Shown here piece by piece: positions 1-4,901 of a stretch of DNA of 7,002 nt; the first letter of the stretch is position 1, and the number at the start of each line of letters is the position of its first letter. The DNA is from Patescibacteria group bacterium (GTDB lineage: Bacteria; Patescibacteriota; Patescibacteriia; Patescibacteriales; JAHJJO01). Location of the stretch: assembly GCA_018822835.1 (NCBI GenBank), contig JAHJJO010000120.1, positions 1 to 7,002 of the forward strand, in the 5' to 3' direction. The position numbers and the translations under genes are program-made. The notes under the pieces were generated by a model that did not search any database, was not told the origin of the DNA, and saw only the letters and a list, made by a program, of their open reading frames with translations.

Positions 1-1
1 A

Positions 2-41
2 ATTAACTCCGCGCATTAGCGAATTAATTCGCGGGGTTAAT
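2..41. repeat. Hairpin just upstream of the SPFH gene
   Basis: Arms 2-13 and 30-41 pair over 12 positions with one G-T pair and a 16-nt loop. The loop region also contains the perfect palindrome GCGAATTAATTCGC (19-32), which could form an alternative structure. No T-tract follows on the plus strand, so it is not a standard terminator. The GGGG at 33-36, the only purine-rich tract before the ATG at 51, lies in the 3' arm, so the hairpin could affect ribosome access; that is speculation. It may equally be an intergenic repeat like others in this window. Confidence 0.5.
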
Positions 42-50
42 AAAAACAAT

Positions 51-917
51 ATGTCACAAATTATTGATGTAGACAATTTAAAAAACGCGCAGAATGTTAA
101 AAAAATGATTATGGGAATTGTTACGCTGATTTTTGCGTTTTGGCTGTTTTTTGCTTCTATTATAATTGTAGATGCTGGAGAAACAGGGGTTTATTCTCTT
201 TTTGGCAAAGTAAAAGAAAAAGAGCTTTCTTCCGGATTCCATCTTGTTATACCATTGGCCAAAGTAACCAAGATGAGCGTTAGAACCGAGGAATATACAA
301 TGAGCATTGCGCAAGGCGAGGGCAAACGCAGTGGAGCTGATGCTATTACTTCATTAACTAAAGAGGGCTTAAGCGTTGATTTAGATATGACTGTTCTTTA
401 TCGTATTGATGAAGAAAAAGCGTCTGAAATTTATAGAACAGTTGGCTTAACTTATGAAGAAAAAATTATTCGTCCAACTATTAGGACATCTATTCGCGAT
501 ATAATCGCGCAATACGAAGCAAAAGATATTTATTCTGAAAAACGGCAAGAAGCTGCTCGGAATATCTTAGAAAAATTAAAAAGCGAAATTAAAGACAGAG
601 GAATTATTATTGAGGACGTGTTGTTAAGAAATGTTCAACTTCCAGCAAATCTATCACAATCAATTCAGGAAAAACTGCAGGCAGAGCAGGAAGCTCAAAA
701 GTATGATTTTTTATTAGTAAAAGAAAAGAAAGAAAAAGAGCGAAAAATAATTGAAGCAGAGGGGCAAAGAGATTCGCAAAAAATTATTAACGAGAGCTTG
801 TCTAATAATTATTTGTATTATTTATATATTAAAGATTTAAAAGAAAGGCAAGGCACAATTTATGTTCCAACAAGTCCATCAACAGGCATGCCGTTGTTTA
901 GAGATTTGGGGAAATAG
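51..917 (+). CDS. SPFH/prohibitin-like membrane protein
   Basis: This 288-residue protein reads as an SPFH (stomatin/prohibitin/flotillin/HflK-C) protein. One N-terminal transmembrane segment lies at about residues 19-41, followed directly by the family-typical DAGETGVYSLFGKV stretch. The SPFH beta domain runs to about residue 200 and includes the 'KEGLSVDLDMTVLYRI' strand pair. A charged coiled coil rich in Glu, Lys and Gln covers about 200-250, ending with a short non-coiled tail. Members form large ring or cage assemblies at the inner membrane and often act as scaffolds or protease regulators; the partner here is unknown. The ATG at 51 is used because the membrane segment begins soon after it; no good Shine-Dalgarno is visible. 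The stop TAG is the first unit of an octamer repeat. The next gene is convergent, so this is the last gene of its transcript. Confidence 0.88.
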   Translation: MSQIIDVDNLKNAQNVKKMIMGIVTLIFAFWLFFASIIIVDAGETGVYSLFGKVKEKELSSGFHLVIPLAKVTKMSVRTEEYTMSIAQGEGKRSGADAITSLTKEGLSVDLDMTVLYRIDEEKASEIYRTVGLTYEEKIIRPTIRTSIRDIIAQYEAKDIYSEKRQEAARNILEKLKSEIKDRGIIIEDVLLRNVQLPANLSQSIQEKLQAEQEAQKYDFLLVKEKKEKERKIIEAEGQRDSQKIINESLSNNYLYYLYIKDLKERQGTIYVPTSPSTGMPLFRDLGK

Positions 918-952
918 CTTTTTAGCTTTTTAGCTTGTAGCTTTTTAGTTTA
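915..952. repeat. TAGCTTTT short tandem repeat beginning at the SPFH stop codon
   Basis: Degenerate octamer array: TAGCTTTT (915-922), TAGCTTTT (923-930), TAGCTTG (931-937), TAGCTTTT (938-945), TAGTTTA (946-952). The first TAG is the stop codon of the SPFH gene. The repeated TAG puts further stops downstream. No function is known to me. Confidence 0.8.
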
Positions 953-972
953 TTCCTCCACTTTCTGGCCTC

Positions 973-1010
973 GTCACAGTCTCCCCGCCGATTCGGCGGG
1001 GGACTGTGAC
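973..1010. repeat. GC-rich palindromic hairpin
   Basis: Arms 973-990 and 994-1010 form a 17-bp stem with one bulged T (982) and a 3-nt loop (991-993). The core is CCCCGCCG-ATT-CGGCGGGG. Its GC content contrasts sharply with the surroundings. On the plus strand it is followed by an A-rich tract, not T, so it is not a standard terminator for the SPFH gene. It most resembles a dispersed intergenic palindrome (REP or MITE-like). Confidence 0.8.
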
Positions 1011-1031
1011 GGAAAAAAGTAAGTCTTGATT

Positions 1032-1084
1032 ACGAATTAATAAAAAAAACAGTGCTTGGAGCATTGTTTTTTTTATTAATTCGT
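1032..1084. terminator. Bidirectional intrinsic terminator between SPFH gene and rmuC
   Basis: Arms 1032-1055 and 1061-1084 pair along 24 bp with one G-T pair and a 5-nt loop TTGGA. The base of the loop is the CAGTGC/GCATTG core, flanked by A8 on the left and T8 on the right. This gives a GC-containing hairpin followed by a T-tract on either strand. It sits between convergent genes, where a shared terminator is expected. Confidence 0.9.
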
Positions 1085-1094
1085 TTTTGGCTTA

Positions 1095-2213
1095 TCATGT
1101 AACAGGCCTATCTAAAATCATTGGTTCAACTTTTGTTTTTTTGTCAGTGATTTTTACAACATCCTTGTCAACTTTTTTAAATTCTTTGTAAGCATTATTA
1201 TAATGATTTACAGCAGTTGACATGCTCATGCCTAATTTTTTCATAAAATTATCATAACTTAATAAATGCCTGCTTAATTTTTCAACATTAGAGCGAATTG
1301 TTTTAGCGCTTTCTTCAATTTGCAAAGCTCGCAATCCTTGTAAAACAGTTTGTAAATACGCTAAAAATGAAGTTGGAGAAACAATAATAACATGCTTATC
1401 TTTAAAAGCGTATTCAATTAAATCTCGCGTATTAACCTGCACTGCGCCGACTTTATTAATTAATAAATCATAATAAATCGCTTCCGAAGGAATAAACATA
1501 AAAGCAAAATCCATTGTATTTTCAGATGGTTTTACATATTTTGCTGTTTCATCAATACGCAATTTTAAATCCTGTTTAAATAAATTTTCTAATTTTTCTT
1601 TTTGCTCTGGATTATCGGTATCAAGAATTTTTTGATAATTTTCAAGACTGAATTTTGAATCAATTGGAATTATTTTTTCTTTTACAAAAACGACAGCATC
1701 AACAATACTCCCGTCTTTAAAGGCATATTGCATCTGATAAGTGTTTGGCGGCAAAACATTTTTTAATGTTTGCTCTAAATAATATTCACCCAAAACCCCG
1801 CGTTGTTTTGGGTTTTTTAAAATGTTTTGCAAATTTTGAAGTTGACCTGAGAAATTAATTACTTGTTTATTTGTTTCATCTAATTTTGTTATTTTTTCAA
1901 CAACATTGGAAATCATTTTTTGACTTTGGTTATGAATGTCTGACATCATTTTATTTGTTTGCTGTGTAACTCCTTGCATAATATTTGTTGTTTTGTTAAA
2001 TTGCTCTTGTGAAACTTTGTGGACTTCAGATAATTTATTATCCATAGCTATCCTTAATTCTTTGTTCTGCTCAACAAGTTCCGTAAGTTTTCCAGCCATT
2101 GAAATCATTTTATTTTCATCTCCTAAATTTCTTTTCCAGATTAAAAAAAATATTACAGCAATAATAGCTATAAATAAAAAACTAAATAAAATTATTATAA
2201 ATTGATTTTGCAT
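1095..2213 (-). CDS. rmuC: RmuC family protein (membrane-anchored nuclease-fold protein)
   Basis: The 372-residue product has an N-terminal membrane anchor (about residues 5-26), then a long coiled coil (about 35-135), then the RmuC domain (about 135-345). Diagnostic stretches are 'RGVLGEYYLEQTL' (138-150), 'VDAVVF' (171-176) and 'IPIDSKFSLENY' (182-193). The Asp172 and Asp-Ser-Lys (185-187) pattern fits the PD-(D/E)XK-like core proposed for RmuC. The family was first linked to limiting rearrangements at short inverted repeats in E. coli; its biochemical activity is less well defined. The protein is shorter than E. coli RmuC (about 475 residues), mainly in the coiled coil and tail. The ATG at 2213 directly precedes the anchor and has its own promoter. 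The stop is TGA. A protein associated with inverted-repeat stability in a window crowded with inverted repeats is notable but may be coincidence. Confidence 0.92.
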   Translation of the reverse strand: MQNQFIIILFSFLFIAIIAVIFFLIWKRNLGDENKMISMAGKLTELVEQNKELRIAMDNKLSEVHKVSQEQFNKTTNIMQGVTQQTNKMMSDIHNQSQKMISNVVEKITKLDETNKQVINFSGQLQNLQNILKNPKQRGVLGEYYLEQTLKNVLPPNTYQMQYAFKDGSIVDAVVFVKEKIIPIDSKFSLENYQKILDTDNPEQKEKLENLFKQDLKLRIDETAKYVKPSENTMDFAFMFIPSEAIYYDLLINKVGAVQVNTRDLIEYAFKDKHVIIVSPTSFLAYLQTVLQGLRALQIEESAKTIRSNVEKLSRHLLSYDNFMKKLGMSMSTAVNHYNNAYKEFKKVDKDVVKITDKKTKVEPMILDRPVT

Positions 2214-2219
2214 AAAATT

Positions 2220-2249
2220 ATATTAGCATAGTTTTTAAAATTGTCTCAA
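2220..2249 (-). promoter_or_regulatory. Predicted sigma70-type promoter of rmuC
   Basis: On the minus strand there is a TTGAGA -35 (2249-2244), an 18-bp spacer and a TAATAT -10 (2225-2220) preceded by TG at -15, an extended -10. The expected transcription start falls at about 2213, on the ATG itself. The mRNA would then be leaderless or nearly so, which fits the lack of a Shine-Dalgarno. Confidence 0.55.
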
Positions 2250-2361
2250 CTTGCCCAATTTCAAATTTTTTTAGTTTTGTTTGCTGGACGAAATCCGAAC
2301 CCATTTTACCTGTCCGTCAAAACTTTAGCATCGGAGGGAGCGTAGAGTTCTACCACCGAAC
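2250..2361. other. Intergenic stretch with a degenerate inverted repeat
   Basis: This gap between the 84-residue gene and the rmuC promoter holds no open frame of note. It contains an imperfect dyad at about 2313-2335 (TCCG...CGGA with a CAAA/TTTAG inner pairing) and a more GC-rich segment (2330-2360) unlike the flanking AT-rich DNA. It may be a decayed intergenic repeat; I cannot identify it further. Confidence 0.3.
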
Positions 2362-2616
2362 TCACAACAAGACTTTACCCCAAAATGTAACAAAGTAGCC
2401 ACCTTCACAGCTTGCAACATATTTTTCAAACGGAAACCACATTATGCTATAGTCACAAATAAGCTTACCAGTTTGTTTGTCTATTGTTCCGTCTATTCCG
2501 GCTTTTTCTTGAAAAACTCTATCATAAATAGCTTGATCATCCATCCATGGCGCCCAAGCAAATAATAATAGAACTACAAGAGATAAAATCAAAATAAGTT
2601 TAGTGTTCTTTTTCAT
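2362..2616 (-). CDS. Small secreted or membrane-anchored hypothetical protein
   Basis: I do not recognise this 84-residue protein. It starts with a short Lys-rich segment (MKKNTK) and a hydrophobic stretch at about residues 7-23, consistent with a signal peptide or single membrane anchor. No lipobox cysteine is present. The exported part (about 25-84) has two cysteines, Cys54 and Cys70, which could form a disulfide, and an aromatic-rich C-terminus (WFPFEKYV...GYFVTFWGK). The ATG at 2616 lies inside the end of the upstream ASCH-like gene, overlapping it by 17 bp in a different frame, so the two are probably translationally coupled. The stop is TGA. The overlap and export signal support a real gene; function is unknown. 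Confidence 0.65.
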   Translation of the reverse strand: MKKNTKLILILSLVVLLLFAWAPWMDDQAIYDRVFQEKAGIDGTIDKQTGKLICDYSIMWFPFEKYVASCEGGYFVTFWGKVLL

Positions 2617-2905
2617 AGTTGTAAATTATTAACTCTACTTTTTCATTAAGAGAAATTTTCTCCTTCTTCCGAGTTGCTTCAATACTTCGTTTGGGAATGC
2701 CAAAATTAGATAGTTTTCTTAATGTTGTTGGGAAGATTTTTAAGATTTTTATCTGGACATTCCAATCGCTACCAGCATAGGATTTTGCAGAATAAATTTT
2801 TCCAACTTTATACTTGCCAATTTCATTCCTAATACGAATTGTACTATTTTTTGTTTTATTCAAAAGAGCTTTTTTATATTGACTAGGAAAAAATATTTCG
2901 TTCAT
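2600..2905 (-). CDS. ASCH/PUA-like domain protein
   Basis: A 101-residue single-domain protein. The N-terminal pattern is 'FPSQYKKALLNKTKNSTIRIRNEIGKYKVGKIYSAKS': a residue run before a K-(T/N)-xT-x-R turn, then a G-K-Y-x-V-G-x-I-Y strand. It is followed by 'WNVQIKILKI' (about 48-57). This is the layout of small ASCH domains of the PUA-like superfamily, thought to bind RNA or modified nucleotides. The later part (about 58-101) is Lys-rich and alpha/beta. Assignment rests on pattern resemblance only. The ATG at 2905 has a promoter immediately upstream. Its 3' end overlaps the 84-residue gene by 17 bp, suggesting a two-gene operon. Whether the two proteins share a function is not evident. Confidence 0.65.
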   Translation of the reverse strand: MNEIFFPSQYKKALLNKTKNSTIRIRNEIGKYKVGKIYSAKSYAGSDWNVQIKILKIFPTTLRKLSNFGIPKRSIEATRKKEKISLNEKVELIIYNYEKEH

Positions 2906-2919
2906 ACTAGTTAATACTT

Positions 2920-2948
2920 ATTATAGATATATAAAAATTTTCTTGTAA
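2920..2948 (-). promoter_or_regulatory. Predicted promoter of the ASCH-like operon
   Basis: On the minus strand there is a perfect TATAAT -10 at 2925-2920 with a weak TTACAA -35 at 2948-2943 and a 17-bp spacer. The transcription start would be near 2913, leaving a leader of only about 8 nt before the ATG at 2905. No Shine-Dalgarno can fit. Confidence 0.5.
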
Positions 2949-3145
2949 TTTCATATAATGTTCCTGTGTATCTGAAGTTTTTAATTCTCTTCCTTATTAT
3001 ATTATAAAAAAGAGAGAAATAAAAATATGGGTGGGGTAAAAGAGAAAAATAAAGAATTATTTAGTTTTTCTTTTTTACGAAATCAGATATACAGTCAGCG
3101 TCAGGATTTTACTGGAAAAAAGTTTTAACTTTATCAAATCGTGTT
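2949..3145. other. AT-rich intergenic region downstream of the tRNA locus
   Basis: No convincing gene is present. A 33-codon plus-strand frame (3027-3128) is discussed among the rejected items. A weak AT-only hairpin (AAAGT/ACTTT, about 3119-3132) followed by three T residues on the minus strand could help end the tRNA transcript, but it is not a strong terminator. Confidence 0.35.
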
Positions 3146-3189
3146 TGGTGGACTCAGTGAGAATCGAACTCACGTCTCCGCAATGTTTA

Positions 3190-3206
3190 CCCCGTTAAAT
3201 ACGGGC
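3190..3206. repeat. Inverted repeat flanking nested tRNA-Ala, 3' side
   Basis: CCCCGTTAAATA at 3190-3201 is perfectly complementary to 3288-3299. With CGGGC (3202-3206) opposite GCCCG (3281-3285) and a 2-nt bulge, the pairing extends to 17 bp. The copy also folds on itself: CCCGT-TAAAT-ACGGG (3191-3205). Confidence 0.9.
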
Positions 3207-3212
3207 AATTAG

Positions 3213-3284
3213 TGGACCGAGTGGGATTTGAACCCACGACCTCTGCATTGCGATTGCAGCGCTCTGCCTCTGAGCTATCGGCCC
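3213..3284 (-). tRNA. tRNA-Ala (anticodon CGC), nested inside another tRNA
   Basis: A complete 72-nt cloverleaf ending at the discriminator base. The acceptor GGGCCGA pairs with TCGGTCC and includes the G3-U70 wobble that identifies alanine tRNAs. The D arm is GCTC-AGAGGCA-GAGC. The anticodon stem CTGCA/TGCAG encloses loop ATCGCAA, giving anticodon CGC (codon GCG). The variable region is AGGTC, and the T arm GTGGG-TTCAAAT-CCCAC ends with A73. CCA is not encoded (the next bases are CTA), unlike the surrounding tRNA. Anticodon and identity pair agree, so this one looks functional. Its 5' end lies within one of the flanking palindromes, so pairing of the two flanks would compete with its acceptor stem. 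Confidence 0.95.
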
Positions 3285-3299
3285 GTTTATTTAACGGGG
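3281..3299. repeat. Inverted repeat flanking nested tRNA-Ala, 5' side
   Basis: TATTTAACGGGG at 3288-3299 is the perfect partner of 3190-3201. This copy also folds alone as CCCGTT-TATTT-AACGGG (3282-3298). The first four bases of tRNA-Ala (3284-3281) are part of the repeat. Confidence 0.9.
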
Positions 3300-3363
3300 C
3301 AGGTGCGGTATATTACCACTATACTACAAGCCCTTATAAAATTTAAGGTTAAAAATAAGCCCC

Positions 3364-4101
3364 TTATGTCGGGAGTGCGACTCCCGACATCAGAATTTTG
3401 TGTTTTTCTTTAATAATTTTTACAGCTTTTTTATATTTTTTTACACTTGGTAAAAACGGAAATAATCTATAAACAAAAGAGGGGAGCCAGTTGCTAATAG
3501 TTCCACCTGGCTGCGCTGTAAATAAAACCTGATCAATCCAATATCCAATATGATTTTGTTCAAGCATAGTGAGCCATAAATCCCAGTCCTGCAATTTTTT
3601 TATAGATTCATCCCAGCCGAATTTTGGAAAATGCTCTTTCCTAATCAGCGCTGTCGTGTGAATGCATGGACCTGTTTTTAATTTTTCAGGATTAAATTCG
3701 CCGACTTTAAATAATTTCCAGCCCCACAAAAAAGAAGAATACACATAGCTTGCTTCTTGATGCTTATTTAATGTTTTAAGCATTATTTCTAAGGTTGTTG
3801 GCTTTAAAATAATATCAGCGTCGCAAAATAAAATATAATTTCCTTGAGATTTTTTAAAGCCATAATTGCGAGCTGATGGAGCGCCTTTACGCATAACGCG
3901 TAACGCATATAGAATGTCGGGAGTGTCGGGAGTGCGACTCCCGACATCGTTAAATTTTTTAATCACTTCATTAACATTGTCAGTAGAGCCGTCATTAACA
4001 ATAATTACTTCATAATTTTTATAAGTTTGGTTTAAAATGCTGTCTAAACATTTTGGCAGTTTGTCAGCTTGGTTATAGATTGGAATTATTATACTAATCA
4101 T
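3364..4101 (-). CDS. Family 2 glycosyltransferase with a repeat-derived insertion
   Basis: The 245-residue product (start ATG at 4101) is a GT-A fold, family 2 glycosyltransferase. 'ISIIIPIYNQADKLPKCLDSILNQTY' and 'VNDGSTD' (36-41) form the nucleotide-sugar site. 'GAPSARN' (73-79) and the 'CDAD' metal-binding motif (93-96) follow, and 'LQDWDLWL' (about 170-177) is the acceptor-side region. There is no membrane helix. An upstream in-frame ATG at 4116 would add MRYAS, but those codons come from a heptamer repeat, so 4101 is preferred. Residues 53-71 (VGSRTPDTPDI then LYALRVMR) are encoded by a palindrome plus heptamer repeats, in place of the short strand normally seen there. The last nine residues (LMSGVALPT) come from a second palindrome copy abutting the stop. 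Activity is uncertain. It is probably a surface-polysaccharide enzyme, codirectional with the GT4 gene. Confidence 0.85.
   Translation of the reverse strand: MISIIIPIYNQADKLPKCLDSILNQTYKNYEVIIVNDGSTDNVNEVIKKFNDVGSRTPDTPDILYALRVMRKGAPSARNYGFKKSQGNYILFCDADIILKPTTLEIMLKTLNKHQEASYVYSSFLWGWKLFKVGEFNPEKLKTGPCIHTTALIRKEHFPKFGWDESIKKLQDWDLWLTMLEQNHIGYWIDQVLFTAQPGGTISNWLPSFVYRLFPFLPSVKKYKKAVKIIKEKHKILMSGVALPT
3366..3390. repeat. ATGTCGGGAGT palindrome, copy 1
   Basis: Perfect inverted repeat: 11-bp arms ATGTCGGGAGT (3366-3376) and ACTCCCGACAT (3380-3390) with loop GCG. It encodes the last residues of the GT2 protein, and its outermost base is part of the TAA stop. The same element occurs at 3914-3947. 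Confidence 0.93.
3890..3910. repeat. CGCATAA heptamer repeats inside the GT2 gene
   Basis: Three heptamers: CGCATAA (3890-3896), CGCGTAA (3897-3903), CGCATAT (3904-3910). They match the array at 4105-4132. On the minus strand they encode YALRVMR within GT2. They end four bases from palindrome copy 2, as if both arrived together. Confidence 0.8.
3914..3947. repeat. ATGTCGGGAGT palindrome, copy 2, inside GT2 coding sequence
   Basis: Same arms as copy 1 (3914-3924 and 3937-3947, loop GCG), with an extra tandem copy of the 9-mer GTCGGGAGT (3916-3924, 3925-3933). It is read in frame as VGSRTPDTPDI. Confidence 0.93.
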
Positions 4102-4104
4102 ACT

Positions 4105-4167
4105 CGCATAACGCATAACACATAACGCGTAACATAATTAATTACGTTACGCGTTATGTGTTATGCG
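4105..4167. repeat. Heptamer array and 22-bp perfect inverted repeat between GT4 and GT2
   Basis: Arms 4112-4133 and 4146-4167 are perfectly complementary over 22 bp, with a 12-nt AT-rich loop. Each arm is built from heptamers; the left side reads CGCATAA (4105-4111), CGCATAA, CACATAA, CGCGTAA. The right arm encodes the last residues of the GT4 protein (RITHNA) and its TAA stop. The left side provides the alternative GT2 start at 4116. There is no T-tract, so it is not a classical terminator, though a hairpin this long could affect readthrough or mRNA stability. Confidence 0.93.
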
Positions 4168-4872
4168 AAAAATTTTCTCTATTTGTTCCTCCCACATAAA
4201 ATTATTAATAGCGCGTTCTTTGCCTTGCTGTCCTAATTTTTTTCTTAAACCTTTATCTAAACATAATTTAATAATTGCATTTGCGATGCTTGTTGCGTTT
4301 TCTGGGTCAACTATTAATCCGCTTACTCCATGAGAAACAGCATCTCGTGCTCCTCCGCTATCACCAGCAATAACCGGTTTGCCCGCTATGTTAGCTTCTA
4401 AATAAACAATACCAAAGCCCTCATAATCACATTGACCAATGCTTCTCGCGGGCATTATAAATATGTCGGCAATATTATATAATGCGTCTTTTTGTTTATT
4501 GTCAACATCAGCAATGTTTATTAAAAATAATATATTATTAAGTTTTAAATTTTTAGCTTGTTGTTTTAGATTTTCAGCTTCTGACCCATGTCCCCAAATT
4601 ACATAAATTAAATTAGGGACTTGTTTTAAAACTTCTGGCATGGCCGCAATAGTTTTGTCAAAGCCCTTTCTTTTAACTAACCGTCCCACGCTTAATAATA
4701 TAATTTTATTTTCTAAGTTGTATTTTTTTTTAATTTGCGTTACATATTCTGAATTATATTTTATGTAATTTACACCAGGGTTAATTACTGTAATTTTATT
4801 TGATTTTTTTGAATTATAAAATGTTCCTTGTTTGTTATTCCCGCGAAAGCGGGAATCCATAAATTTTATCAA
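4147..4872 (-). pseudogene. Family 4 glycosyltransferase, C-terminal half (separated by REP-type insertion)
   Basis: This frame encodes the donor-binding C-terminal domain of a GT-B, family 4 glycosyltransferase. Numbered from the TTG at 4872, it has 'VINPGVNY' (29-36), 'LLSVGRLVKRKGFD' (59-72), 'WGHGSE' (93-98) and 'YEGFGIVYLEA' (150-160), which carries the E-x7-E pair Glu151/Glu159. 'GKPVIAGDSGGARDAV' (164-179) and 'GLIVDPEN' (185-192) follow. The first 13 residues (MIKFMDSRFRGNN) are translated from the inserted repeat. An ATG at 4860 is another possible start, also inside the repeat. The N-terminal half is in a different frame at 4835-5389. A GT-B enzyme needs both domains, so this is probably a broken gene unless the halves are coexpressed. 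The last residues and stop lie in the heptamer repeat. Confidence 0.82.
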
Positions 4873-4901
4873 GCCTGGATTCCCGCTTTTGCGGGAATGA
4901 C
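4834..4901. mobile_element. 68-bp REP-doublet (REPIN-like) element inside GT4
   Basis: Two inverted copies of a short palindrome lie 18 bp apart. Copy A is ATTCCCGC-GAAA-GCGGGAATCC (4837-4858). Copy B (4877-4898) is its reverse complement with one mismatch. Each folds into an 8-bp hairpin, and together they can make a 22-bp stem. The outer ends GTTATTCCC and GGGAATGAC are near mirror images. This matches the widespread 'ATTCCCGCGAAAGCGGGAAT' repeat class that often yields spurious SFPxKRESR or RFRGN peptides, as it does here. No transposase is in the window, so mobility would have been in trans (RAYT-type). Confidence 0.88.

Larger units (their letters stand above)
3146..3333 (-). tRNA. tRNA gene interrupted in its anticodon loop by another tRNA
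   Basis: Read on the minus strand, the 5' half (3333-3304) and 3' half (3182-3146) make one cloverleaf. The acceptor GGGCTTG (3333-3327) pairs with TGAGTCC (3156-3150) over 7 bp, three of them G-U. The D arm is GTAT-AGTGGTA-ATAT. The anticodon stem is CCGCA (3308-3304) with TGCGG (3182-3178), 5/5. The variable region is AGAC, the T arm GTGAG-TTCGATT-CTCAC, followed by A73 and an encoded CCA. The anticodon loop is not intact: after CCTG comes about 110 bp (3190-3299) holding tRNA-Ala, and the sequence resumes as TAAACAT. The amino acid cannot be assigned. A G3-U70 pair with A73 recalls Ala identity, A73 argues against bacterial Gly, and the CCTGCC run is ambiguous. It may be a disrupted pseudogene or a split tRNA. 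Confidence 0.65.

Noticed and set aside
78..314. Minus-strand frame opposite the SPFH gene
   Set aside because: It lies entirely within a convincing SPFH coding sequence and has no domain features. The same reasoning removes 1936-2205 (opposite rmuC) and 5953-6141 (alternative frame of rel).
973..1010. The GC-rich hairpin as terminator of the SPFH gene
   Set aside because: It is followed by A residues, not T. The real terminator signal is the hairpin with T8 at 1032-1084.
1095..2616. UGA recoding, as in some CPR lineages
   Set aside because: rmuC and the 84-residue gene both end naturally at TGA, and no gene here needs TGA read as an amino acid.
3027..3128. A 33-codon plus-strand frame starting ATGGGTGGGG, with AGAGAG upstream
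   Set aside because: The product is short and Lys/Phe-rich with no recognisable motif, and upstream promoter support is weak. Frames this size are expected in AT-rich intergenic DNA. It would merit a call only if conserved in relatives.
3190..3299. Group I or archaeal-type intron in the outer tRNA
   Set aside because: The insert is only about 110 bp and is mostly a tRNA, leaving no room for a group I core. The junction does not form a bulge-helix-bulge, and removing 3190-3299 leaves an 11-nt anticodon loop.
3228..3413. A 61-codon plus-strand frame across the tRNA locus
   Set aside because: It is the antisense translation of tRNA-Ala and the outer tRNA 5' half, running into a palindrome. The start NPRPLHCDCSALPLSYRP is typical of reversed tRNA.
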